This document shows positions 47,600-58,700 of a stretch of 64,000 bases of DNA, in pieces (positions within the stretch are counted from its first letter, which is position 1; each line of letters begins with the position of its first letter). The notes beneath the pieces are model-generated. The model ran no database searches, was not told the DNA's origin, and worked only from the letters and a program-made list of their open reading frames with translations. The position numbers and the translations under genes are program-made. The stretch comes from Edaphochlamys debaryana (taxonomy: Eukaryota; Chlorophyta; Chlorophyceae; Chlamydomonadales): assembly GCA_016858145.1 (NCBI GenBank), contig JAEHOE010000025.1:620001-684000 (forward strand). Direction: 5' to 3'.

Positions 47600-48667
47600 A
47601 GCTGGGGAGGGAGGCATTGAAGGGTGGAGCGGTAGGGGCGGCGACAGAGGGCGGGGAGGGGACATGGAAGGGGTCAAGTCAGGATGGTTACTGGCAGGGG
47701 GCCGTTTGCACGCGTTTGGTAATACGTTACTACTGGGCAATGACAATAAATTGCATGTTGCATGTTGGATTGCGAACTGCTAGCAATGCGCGGATGGCAG
47801 GTTGGTTGTTGGTTGCTATTGATCACCAGCGGTATTGGAGCCGTGGGTTGCATGTACCGTCACAATGTGCCAAGTGAGGAGATGATAAGTTGTGGTGTGG
47901 CCGTGGAGGTCCTTGTGACTTGTGGAGTTGTGGTGGTGGCGCCGGTGGCAGTGGGCGCTGTGGGGCTGTGGCCCTCTGAGGCCCGGGTTTATTATAGACA
48001 ACGGGGCGTAGCGCCGCGGAGTCTGAGGCCCGGGAGGACGGCAAGGCGATGGGGACGAGAGGTGCCCGGCGAGGGGCTGTTGGCTATGAGCATGGTAAAG
48101 GCGCAAAGCTGCTCAGGCAGGGGAGCGGGGCTGTCCTGTGCCAAGGCATGTAACGGGTTCCACGTCAGGCCTCGTGATGCCTGTCAGCGATGTGCCGGTA
48201 AAGCGCATGGGAGTGGGGGGGCCTCTCACCTGCCTTAGGTGGTGACACACCGAAGCTACCTGGCAGCTGCTCCAAGCCCTGGGCACCGTGGAGCGTGCAC
48301 GGTTGGTTATGAGAGGCAAAAACACTTGGGGGGAGAAGGGTCGTTGCAGCGTTGAGTTCAGGGATCGGGGCGAGAATCGGGCTCACCAGTCCAGCGAGGG
48401 GCGAACGGGTTTACGGTTGCGTGTCGCCGCACAGACACGTACCCGGGCGATTGCGACGTACAACTTGACCCCGTTGCGAACGCCTCAACCTGTGGCGCTC
48501 GGATGCTTGTCGAAGCCTACATCTACATTACTTGACCCACAAACGACCTCAAATCATTGAGAGCGACCGACTCGGCGGTTCGGCAGCAATTCAGACGTAG
48601 TGCGCTTCGTGAAGTCGCACGATGTTACCCCACACAGAGCCAACCGTACAAGGCTATCACTGTGACC

Positions 48668-48673
48668 TATAAA
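48668..48673 (+). promoter_or_regulatory. Possible TATA box of the F-box gene
   Basis: TATAAA 35 nt upstream of the start codon at 48708. If used, the 5' leader would be very short, or translation would start at the second ATG (48723). Confidence 0.3.
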
Positions 48674-48707
48674 GCACGTCTCGTGAGACTCCTGGCGCGG
48701 TCGCGTC

Positions 48708-51700
48708 ATGGGCTTAGCTCACATGGAGGTCCATATCAGCGGTCAGTCGCTCGGGCCGAAGGCGGAGCCCAGCGAGGCCAGCTCGTTGTCTTGTGAGGCG
48801 AGTGGTCCCTTCACGCGTCTGCCGCTTGAGCTGGTGGAGCGGGTCGGCGCCTGGCTGCCATCCAACGAGAAGGCGACGAGCCTCCGATTAGTGTGCCGGA
48901 CCCTCGCAGCCCGCTTCCGCGGGGTGAGAGCAAGATTTGGGTCATGTCAGGGGGGGTTGCTAGCGGGCACAGGGGCCGTGCTCGGGGGCTGCAAAGTAGC
49001 CAGCGCGTGTTTGGGACCAGGGGTCCTGTCACATCGCCAACCTGCACCGCTGCTAGCCTCCCTCTAAATGCCCGCTGCTTCCCTATCAATACGGCAATAC
49101 CCCGCACTTCGACCCACATCACCATTCACAACCCAGCCTCCCACCCGCTCCCTCACCCGCAGCACACAATTATCCACCTCTCCCAGCCAGTGCTCCCGGA
49201 GCTCTTCGCCGCACACTGGGGCGCGACGGGCTCCTGCCGCTGCCTACCGCTGAGGCGGCGGCGGCAGCTGGTCTGCCTCGTCGCCGCCAGCGGCGTCACC
49301 GCGAACCTGAGGGTGGCGGCGGCGGCGGCAGGCTGCGTGCCGGGCCCCGAAGCGCTCGAGTCCGCCGCCGCCGCGGGCCAACCGGAATGCTGCCTCTGGC
49401 TCATGACCGTCGGTGGCGTCGAGCCCTCCGCCTCGCGGCCTCCCTCCAACAGCGGAGCCAGCAGCGGCAACGGCAGTGGCGGCGGCGGTGGCGGAGGCGG
49501 CGGCGGCGCCCTGGCGGCGGCGGCGGGGTCGGGGCAGCGGGCCATGTGCGAGTGGCTGCTGGCGGCGCGGGGGGTGCCCTGGAGCGAGGCGGCGGTGCAG
49601 GCGGCGGCGCGGGGCGGACATGAGGAGACGCTGGCGTACCTGCTCAGCCACCAGCCACCCCACCACCGCCTCAACGCGCGGGGGCTGCTGACGGCGGCGG
49701 CGGCAGGGCTGCCGCTGCACGCCCTGGTGCGCCTGCACCGCATGCTGGAGCACGCACCGCACGGCAGCGGCAACGGTGGCAACGGTCACGGTGGCAACGG
49801 TCACTCCAACGGTATCGGTTACGGTGGCGGCGGAGGGGGAGGCCATGAGGGCGGCAACGGCAGCGGCAACGGCACTGCCGCCAGGGCCCGCTTCCTGGGT
49901 GACGGCGCTGCCGGCTCGCACGGCCACGCGCCGCCGCCGCCGCCATCCCACGGCCGTGGCCGCCGCATGGGCCTGGCGGCGAGCCTGCTGGGCTCTCCGT
50001 CGCCGCTGCGGCGCCGGCCCCAGCGACCGGCTGCGGCGGCGCTGGCGGCGCCTGCTGCCGGCAGCGTCAGCGTGGGGGGCATGGAGGTCATGAGCGCTCG
50101 GGACTGGTAGGTGCAGAAGGGGATGGGTGCGGTCTGAGCAGGTCGCACGTACGGGTCCCAGCAGGGATGATGAGATTGGGTGTACGGCAGAGATCATAGG
50201 AAGGGGTGGGGTCCGGGGCAAAGCAGGGGGGGCCCACCGAAGGGCTCGGGTTTGCGGTTACAGACAGCCATGTTTTGACGTCAGCCCCTGACGTCGTCCC
50301 GGTATGTTTGTCCCCTTGATCTCTTCCATTGCGCAGGAGCCTGGTCCTGGCGGCAGCTGCCGGCAGCTCCTCGCCCGACTGGGCCGACAAGGTCAATTGG
50401 CTGGAGGGGGCCACGGGTGCGGCGCTGACGGCGGCCGCCGTGACGGAGGCGGCAGGCACGCCGGACGACGCCGACGCTAGCGTGCGCCTCCGCTGGCTGC
50501 TGGCGGAGCGCTGCGCGCCGGCGGACCGCCGCTGCCTCACGGCCGCCGCCGCCGCCGGCAACACGTCCGCACTGGCCCTGCTAAGCGCCGCCGTCGGACC
50601 GCCGGGGCCCGCTGCCGCCGCGGCTGCCGCCGCCGCCGGCCACCTCGATACGCTGCAGTACATCGCCGAGGCGGCGGAGCCGCCCTCCGGCGGCGGCGGA
50701 GCCGCTGCCGACGGCGGTGGCGGCGGCTGGGACCCAGACGCCTGCCTGCTCGCCGCCGTCGCCGGGGGCCACGAGGCCATGGTAGATTGGCTTCTGGACC
50801 AGCGGCCGCCGGACCGGCCGCTGAGTGGGCGCGTCTTCGCGGCGGCGGCGGCGGCTGGCGACGTGGGCCTGCTGCGGCGGCTGCAGGGCGCGGCGGGCCC
50901 GCGCGGGGCCTGGGCGCTGCGGCCCACGTTCGATGCGGCGGCGGACGCGGGGAGCGAGGCGGCCATGCGATGGCTGGCGGAGGCGGGCTGCCGCATCCGG
51001 GTGAGCCTTACGGTAGAGACTGCCGGTATGAAGCGTCAGGCGGTGGGCGGTAGTTCTTGACATGCTGCGGCTCCTGTCGTGTGTCCGTGATCTACCCTTC
51101 CACATCATCTCCTCGCCCTGCTATCCCCTCATGCGCCCCCCAACAGTCCGACGGTGAGCTCTACGTCCGCGCCGCCCGCCGGGGCGACCTGGCCACCATC
51201 CGCGCCCTGGCCTGCCTGGGCTGCGGCTGGGGCAGCGGCACCTTCGAGCGCTGCGTCTTCGAGCCGCGCGCGGGCGGCAGCGGCGCGGGCAACGGCGGCG
51301 GAGGCGGAGGCGATGGAGGCGTGGGGGCGCCGCTGGCGGCGCTGGCGCTGCTGGCGACCATGGGGTGCCCCGTGGTGGGTGGGGGTCCTAGGGGTGGGAT
51401 CGGGCGTGGGAAGGCACGGCGGCGATTGGAGAGGGAGCGGCTGTGGCTACGATGCACCTTGGGCCGCGGGGAAACCCACCCTTATCCACGCTCAAATAAA
51501 CGTCTCGGTGCCCCGCCCGTCCCCGTGTGCCCGGTGCAGGACGTGAGGGCGGCGCTGGCGGCTGCGCGGCGGCGCGAGGGCGGCGACGGCGAGGAGGTGG
51601 CTGCGTGGCTGGCGGGGGAGGAGTTCCTAGCAACCGCGGCGGGGCCGGGGCGGAGCGAGGGCGGGGCGGGGGGCGGCCGGGCCGAGGGCGGCGGGGGCGG

Positions 51701-51869
51701 CAGGCGGGGCAGGTCGTGGCGCGGCGGGTGCGGGTGCGGGTGCGCGGGCGGGCTGCGGGTGGGGGTGGGCGGGATGCTGCTGCGGCTGCTGCAGGGCCGG
51801 AGGTCTGGCAGCGGGGTGGGTGGGAGGGGTGGGGGCCGCGGGGCCGACCGGGCGGGTACACGGGTCTGA
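48708..51869 (+). CDS. F-box / ankyrin-like repeat protein, volvocine-expanded family (5 exons, ~793 aa)
   Basis: Exons: 48708-48923, 49163-50106, 50337-51000, 51147-51374, 51540-51869; 2382 nt in frame. An F-box-like helix pair lies near the N terminus (LPLELVERVGAWLPSNEKAT, then LRLVCRTLAARF, about 38-70). It is followed by HLSQPVLPELFAAHWG and about eight degenerate 30-35-residue units with the ankyrin-like pattern AAAxGxxxxxxWLLxxG (for example SAAAAGQPECCLWLM, AAARGGHEETLAYLL, AAVAGGHEAMVDWLL, RAARRGDLATIRALA). Long Gly/Ser/His-rich inserts interrupt the array, and the last ~80 residues are Gly/Arg-rich. From general knowledge this combination is a large family in Chlamydomonas and relatives. 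It may act as a substrate adaptor of an SCF ubiquitin ligase, but the target is unknown. The acceptor at 49163 is the least certain boundary. Confidence 0.85.
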
Positions 51870-52976
51870 CGGCCCCATATATATCAAGCACAGTGATACT
51901 GTAGGGTGCGGATGGGAGCGCAGCGTGATGCCGAGGGTACTGAGGGTGGGGGGTGCGCCCCGGAGTGCAGCGAGTGCTGCTGTACTAATCCTTGAAGGCG
52001 CAGACGAGAGCAGTGGATGTAACCATGATTCGTTGTTGGCTCGAGCCCACCCATGGACCGGCACTCTCTGGCAGCGATCCCAGGAACCGTCGTTGGCTCT
52101 GGTCCCCACAGCCTTCAGTGCGAGCTGCAGCTGCTGCCGTGCAGCCAGCCACGAGGCATCATGCTGGAAGCTGGGGATAGGGGCCTGGGGATGGGGGCAG
52201 CGTTGCTACTTTCCCTTGGTTTCGTCAACTCATTGCGACCGCACCCGGCAACAGCCCTCAGTGCGCAGCCTTCGAGAGCCCCCTCCGGTTGCAGCTGCTC
52301 TGGCCCTGCCCTTGACGGCCCTTTGCATGCCCCTGCACTCGAGCCCCTCGTCCCTCCACCCGCCTTCGCATGTGCTGCGACAAGGGATGACTCACGGCTC
52401 CAACCCGTTCCGTGCAAACAGTCAAGCCCCCAAAGGCATGTCTAGCTGTCGTCGCGGTTGCTGGGCCCTAGAAGCTGTAACGAGGGCCGTTCCCTCCCAC
52501 GTGCAACACACGCTCGTTACTAGTGTCCTCCAACGACCGCCGAGCCAAGCTCCGCCAGTTCCGGTTGTACATCCGCCTCACGCCTGTCCGCAATAAATTG
52601 TGAGTGTGCCTGTGTCAGTTCAGTATGTTTCGTATGGCAAGCAACCGAAGACCGAAGGCACACCGCAGAGCCGGCGGCTCAGCCCAAAAATGCCCCACCA
52701 TATATGTGAACCTGTTATGAACCCGGACAAGGGTGGCTGCCCGAAGGCAGGACAAGGGCTGAGCCACGTGGTCCCCCCCAGGGGGCCCAATGTCCGAGTG
52801 TGGCTCCGTGCAGCCCTCAACCCTCTCCACCACCAGCCCGCACCACGGCACGCGGGCTCGCACCCGGCCATTAATCCGTTGGCACCCCGCACTACACGAG
52901 GTAGTCCCGGGGGGCTTCGCCGCCCGAAGAGCCTAACGGCGGCGGCTCAGCCCAAAACCTCTCCCGCACTCTCGCA
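51870..52976. other. Convergent intergenic region
   Basis: 3' UTRs of the plus-strand F-box gene and the minus-strand nuclease-like gene. Frames are short. No gene is called. Confidence 0.55.
52018..52022 (+). terminator. Candidate poly(A) signal TGTAA for the F-box gene
   Basis: TGTAA 149 nt after the stop codon at 51869; another occurs near 52476. Confidence 0.4.
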
Positions 52977-54284
52977 CTAGGACATCAATGCTGGTGGAGG
53001 CGGCAGGCGGTGGGGGTGTCCTGCACCCTCAGCGCGGGCCCTGGCCAGCACTCGCTTGAATACCCGGGCCACCAGGCTGCGGACGACCAGCACCTCTACC
53101 ATCGCCTCGGCAGCCACACGCGCCCTCGTGCCGGCCAACATGGAGCTCCCCATGACGAAAGGCATCGCCGCCCAGCCCAGCGGCCCCAGGGCCACGCACG
53201 TGACTGCGCCGGCAGCCAGGCTTGCGACGGCGCTGCTCGTGCCCTTGACCGCCTCCTCCGCCATTGCGGCCCTACGTCCACGCAGCTTCCATACACCGTA
53301 CGCCACCCCCACCGTGCCAGCGGCCAGAGCCCCGAACGGCGAGCTGCGCGTCGCTACGCCCACCAGGCTGCCCACGCCGCCCGCCGCTGCGCTCACAGCC
53401 GCGCTCTCGCCCACCACGGCGGCGTCCTCGTAGTCAATCCTGCCCTTGGTGGCAAGGGTTGCCCCCACGGCCACCGCCGCTCCCACTGCCGCCCCGACAC
53501 CGGCTCCAACCACGCCGGCCCTGGCAGAGTCCGCCACCAGGTTGGGCCGGTACTTGTTGAAGTGGACGGTGGGGTCCGCCGTCGCTGCGTTACCCTCGGC
53601 GAGCGTCAGCGGGTCGCTGGAGACGCCGCCGGCTGTGATGCGGTCGGCGACGCCGCGCGCGTTCACGTCCGCGTTGCCGACCTTCTGCATGCCGTCGTAC
53701 TTGGGCTTGTTTAAGGCCACACGGAGGGCCTTGCCGGACTTGTACGACTTGGTCTGCCAGAGCAGGGGGCAGGGGCAGGTCATCACCCCCCCTTCCCCCT
53801 CGCGACATGCCAGGTAGGCGCGCGTGTTCCTCCTACCTGCACTTCAGCGACCGTCTTCGTGCCATCGACAATGCTAATGTCGGCGGCCGCATTCCCTGGT
53901 ACGGGCTGGGCTCTGCGGGTCAGGGACGACACGTCAGGGTCAGTCGGGTCTGGGCAGGGAGGGTGCGGGCGGGGGGGACGGCTCGCACCTTACTGATGCG
54001 CCTTGCTTTATGGCGTTGACGTTGAACGACGTCTCATGATGGACTTCGTTGATGAAGCCGCGTTGCACATTCGCGGGCGCCTTCGCATGCGTTGCCAGAA
54101 TTTGCTCGCTTCTCGCGATCGCAGAATCCACGCAAACATCATTAGCAACGCTGCGGATATTAACACTCCTCGTGTAAGGCGTGTAAGCACTGGCACTGGT
54201 GGTGGCGGTGGTGGTCGCGCAGGATGCGTCCAGGTCTGTGTCCTGCTCCTCACGTTCAGCTGTTAAGGATTGGCTGGGGCCCAT
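52977..54284 (-). CDS. Bacterial-like protein with D...EVQxK block and Gly-rich hydrophobic C-terminus (3 exons, 378 aa)
   Basis: Exons (minus): 53994-54284, 53837-53905, 52977-53753; 1137 nt in frame, with two short introns. The N-terminal 70 residues are Thr/Ser-rich. The core has an acidic-His-His motif (NEVHHETSFNVNA, about 79-91) and a strand-turn-strand unit ADISIVDGTKTVAEVQTK (Asp106, Glu118, Gln120, Lys122), then KPKYDGMQKV. The D...E-x-Q-x-K arrangement resembles variants of the PD-(D/E)XK nuclease fold, which is an inference. From about 195 on the protein is Gly/Ala-rich and hydrophobic (VVGAGVGAAVGAAVAVGAT; VATRSSPFGALAAGTVGVAY; ALGPLGWAAMPFVMGSSML), like the membrane-associated glycine-zipper tails of some bacterial secreted or phage-related proteins. 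The layout recalls uncharacterised bacterial proteins, so lateral acquisition followed by intron gain is plausible. Function unknown. No signal or transit peptide is obvious. An alternative acceptor at 53912 breaks frame and was rejected. Confidence 0.75.
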
Positions 54285-55744
54285 GGTACCGTTTAGGGCT
54301 GGTACTCGGGAAGGGAACAGCCAAGTAAAGATTGACAGTTCGGTGTACTGGTGCGTACTGGTGCGAGCGATTAGGGGCGCTCATGTGTTGCCGCCAACAA
54401 AGGGGAATCCAGGGGAGGTGGAGGTCAGGGGTGATGGTGGGGGGCAGGCGCGCACATGTGATCCTGCTCCTGCTCCGTACCGACCGTACGACAGCGCCAC
54501 CACCGATATGTGGTCAGTCGTCTGCACGTGTGTACACTCCTGCGTTACGGAGCTCTGCCTGTGCAGACATACCAGCCACAACACGCCCCCTGACAAAAAG
54601 GACTGTTGCAGGCGGCTGATGAACCGCAGGCGAGGGCCCTGGCCCTGCGCACACAATTATCTCAGCATTACACAGCGCCGCCAGGCTGCTGCTTTACGGG
54701 CGCGACCTCCTCGTCCTCTGACCCAAGCGGGCACGGGGAATGCCTACAGGGCCCCCCTGCACAGCACTTGCTTTCCCCATGACTCGCTTGATGGCGGCCA
54801 AAGCATGCGTGCCTGAGCCGCCTACACCCACGTGCATATTATGGCAATGCTGCGGGCGTGGCATTGTTGCGCACCGCCATAAAGAAACAAAGGAAAGGAG
54901 CGCCGAGCGACGAATCCGCCAAAATTCAGCTGGGCGGCCTCCCATGACCTACCATGCAATCCATCCACCCCCAAAGGCCCCGCATCCTAGGACGGGCCAA
55001 TTGTGCCCCCCGCGTGCCGCGTCCCGATGGGTCCGCATCAGGGCACCTCGAGAGAGGGACGCCGTAAGGCACCCTCCCATGTGCACTGGTGTCGGACATG
55101 CGTGGGTCACCAACCAAACCGCACTCAACCGCACACGACACCTGCTCGGTCCACTCTTCGCCGTCGCCCATGCGCCTGCGTACAACACCGGTTCTGCGCT
55201 CCGCACCTAGGGGGCGATACCGGTACAACCCTTTGCGCAGGCCACGAATGTCACTCGCACGGTGCTCTGGCCCCGCTCCACTCTCTGCCACGAGCCCTCT
55301 CCTCGCACACCCGCCATAAACCCTCCTGCTTGCGCTGCTGTAAAGCACCCTCGTCCTCTCAACTACCGCTCCGAATAGTATAGCAGCTCTCCTCCAACAA
55401 AGGCAGGCGTATACAGCTGCCCATGGGGATCCGGGTCTCAAGAGATTTGATGTTTTGGGCACGCCCCGCACGACGCGTCCAGGTCCCGTTCCAAGCACAC
55501 TCTGACGCACACACACACAGTACACGCGTCCAAACGCCCCAAGGCTAACTGTGTCTCACCACAAGAACACACACGCATCACCGCGCATACGCGCGAAAGA
55601 AGGAAGACTCGCCAAGAAGACCGCTGCTGCTGCTGCGCTTTGTGCTTGCTGCTGCCTTGCACACACCCAAATGCCTCTGTCGCGCCCGCTCCAGCAGCGC
55701 GCCTGTTCCTGCTGCACCTGCTGCCGCAATCGCGACTGCTCTTG
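54285..55744. other. Intergenic: AP2 gene 3' region and 5' region of the bacterial-like gene
   Basis: No gene with splice-linked support. Contains a plus-strand TTACA (minus TGTAA) at 54668-54672 that could end the AP2 mRNA. The promoter of the bacterial-like gene should lie near 54.3-54.6 kb. Confidence 0.55.
54668..54672 (-). terminator. Candidate poly(A) signal TGTAA for the AP2 gene
   Basis: Minus-strand TGTAA 1.07 kb after the AP2 stop codon. Long 3' UTRs are common in this type of alga, but other signals may be used. Confidence 0.3.
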
Positions 55745-58700
55745 CTACTGCTGCTGCTGCTGCTGCTGCTGCCGCTGGTCCGATTTGAAGCTGCGCATGA
55801 GCGCCTCGAGGCTGAGGGCGTCTAGGGCCGCGCGCTCCGGGTCGCTGAGGGGCAGGTTGGCCACCGCCGCGGCGCCTCGGAGCTTGTACAGGATGCTGCG
55901 GAGAGGGAGGAGGAACGCGAGTGTGAGGGCAGGGGGCAGCCCCTTAGCCACCGCTTTCACGGGCGCGCTCCCCCCGCCGCCGTCCTGGCGAGGGTCGAGC
56001 CTGCGTCCAGATCCTCCATTACCCCCGTCACCGTTCCAAACCCCGCTACTGCCCAGCCCCTCCACACCACCGGGCCTCCCGGCCCCACCGGTCCGCGTCC
56101 TTGGCCGCCACGCGGGGGTCGTCCACGTAGCACGAATAGAACTTGCGCTGCACGCCGTCCTCCGTGTGGCCCACCTGATGAGGGGGTGAGAGCGGGAAGG
56201 GCGCGCAAGCGGGGCGCGCCGTGGCAGTGGGATGCAGTCGCAAGCGCGAAGGCGAAGGCGGCAGGGAGGGTCAACGTTGAGGTGCAGCTCAGGAGGCGAG
56301 GGTGCAAAGCGCATGCAAGCCCCACTGCAGCCATGCAGAGCGAGGGAGCTTGCGCCGGCGCCAGGTTCCGGGCCTTACCTGCGCTCGCCACTTGTTGCCA
56401 ATCCGCACAATGTACCTGCAGGAGGACGCAGGGGGTGCACACGCGCTCTCGGCAAACTGGGTCAACACGGACAAGACCAGACGGGCTGCAAACAAGAGAC
56501 ATGCCGCGAGGAGCAAGCAAGGTGGTCATAACACAAGTGAGTTCAGCGCGGCGGCATCTGGCATGCACCAACCTGAAGGGCGGCCGCTCCGCCCCGCCCG
56601 CCGCTGGGACGGGCGCCGCCGCCGGCTGCTGTGCGCCTCGCGGCGGTGAGCCCATCTCCATCGCCACCGGCCCCGCCTGACCCTCAGCGTCCGCCGCACG
56701 GCTCTCCGGCCCTCGGGCACCGTTTCCGCTGCCGCCGCCGCCGCCCCCGGCACCGTTGCGGTGCCGGCCGGGCTGCTGGGCCTGGGGGGGACTGGCATGG
56801 CCCTGCTGGGCCCGGCTCCCGGCCCGCGTGTGCGGGGCGTGAACGGACCGATGTGAGTGGGCCTGGGCCTGGGCCTGGGCCTGCGCCACGTGGGCCTGCG
56901 AGGCAGGGGAGCCCAGCGGGCCGGCAGCGCCGCTTCCCCGGCCGGCGGCGGCGCTGCCTGCAGGCGGCGCGTCCTCCGCCGCCTTGGCGCCTCCCTCGCC
57001 ATCGCTGGTGGACCGGCTGTTGCCGCTACCGCTGCCGCTGCTCGCGATGGCGGCGACCTTGCGCTTCCGCGGCGGAGGGTGCGGCAGCCACCGCCGGCCG
57101 TGCCCGCCGCCGTGCCCGCTGCGCGAGGCCCCGCCGCCGCCGCTGCCGCCACCGCCGCCGCCGCCGCCTGCACCGCCGTGGGCTTGAGCCGAGTGGCCGT
57201 GGGCTTGCGATCGACTGTGCGGCTGCGCATGGGCTTGGGCCTGGGCTTGGGCGTGAGAGGCGTGGCGGGCCGACGGCGGGTGGGAGGGGTGCTTGCGGGG
57301 GTGGTGGTGCGGTTGCGGCGCGGGCTGGTGCGCGTCGCACTGCATTGGCGCAGCGGCGGCAGCGTCCTCCCGGGCGCCTGCCCTAGGAGCCGCGGGGTGC
57401 TGCGGCTGCGGGGCCTTGGTCTGGGGAAGCGACGAGGGGTCTTGCTGCGAGCCCGGCCGTGTCGTGCCGTCCGCGGGCCGGGACCGCCCCGGTGGCGGCG
57501 CCCCTGCTTGCGCTGGGTCGGCGGCGGCCGCGCCAGCCGCGGCCTTGTTGGATGGCGGTGCACCAGTGCCCTGAGGCGGAGGGTGCTGCCCCGAGGGACC
57601 GCCGCTGCCGCCATCGGTGGCGCTGCCACCGCCTGCCGCCGCAGCGGCGGCGGCGGCCGCCGCCATCATCTGTTGTGGCGGCGGCGGGAACAGGTGCATC
57701 GGCATCGGCGGCGCATGGCCCGCCGCCGCTGCTGCCATGGCCGCCTCCGCCGCAGCGGCGGCAGCTCCCGCCATCGCCGCCGCCGCCTCCTGATGCGAGG
57801 ACGGCGGTTGGCCCCACTGCGACGGCGCTGCGCCAGGCCCCAGCCCTTGGGCCTGGGCCTGGGCCTGCGCCGCCATTGCGTGGGCCTGCGCCTGCGCGGC
57901 CGCCGCCATGTGCATGGCCATGGGCGGCGGCGGGGGCATGTGCATGTGCATGCCCATGTGCATGCCCATGGGGTGCACGTGCATGGCCATGGGCATGGGT
58001 AGGCCCATGGGGAAGGGCAGGCCGAAGGGGAAGCCCAGAGGCGGCATGGGGTATCCCGCCATGGCGGCGGCGGCGGCGGCGGCGGCCTGGTGGTAGGCGT
58101 TGGCGGCGGCGGCGTTGGCGGCCTCTGTGGTGGCCAGGGGGTTGCCGTCGGCTTCTGTGGAGGAAGGGAAGCGGAGGGTTCGCAGACGAGTTGGGGATCA
58201 GTGTGAGGGGCTTGAGCCAACGAGCCATAGAGCGACACACCCGCACAGGAAGGCATAGTGGACGGCAGGTCGCACCGCGCAGCTCTAGGAGTGCAGATCC
58301 GGCAAGGATCTGCTGTCACTTGGCCTAGATTTAAGGGAGATCTCTGGTGCGTCCTCAGATCTCTACCCTTGATCCTCTAGATCTAGGCCCCAGAGATGTG
58401 AGCTCACCTGGTGCGACCATGCCAGATCCAGGCATGGCTCCGGTCCCGCTACCGCGCGCCGCCATGAGGGCTGACCAACTGTCTCCCTCGCCTCCGCCGC
58501 CGCCAGTGCACTCGCTGGCGCCCGGCCCGCCGGTGCCGCCACCGCCCTCCGCAGCGCACGTGCTCCCTGCGCCGCCGCTGTCGCTGGCGCGGCGGGCTGG
58601 GTCGTGGCCGTCGCATGCGCGGCAGGGGCCGTCACCGGTGCCGCCGACGTGGCAGGTCTCCCCGACCAGCCCCTCTGCACCGGCCGCAGGCACCGGCGGC

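Larger units (their letters stand above)
47513..48707. other. Intergenic between two plus-strand genes
   Basis: Holds the 3' UTR of the membrane-protein gene and the upstream region of the F-box gene. Several plus-strand frames shorter than 160 codons overlap each other and lack splice-linked continuity. No gene is supported. Confidence 0.6.

Noticed and set aside
53906..53912. Alternative acceptor for exon 2 of the bacterial-like gene
   Set aside because: It breaks the frame with the GTAAGG donor of exon 1; the acceptor seven bases later restores it.
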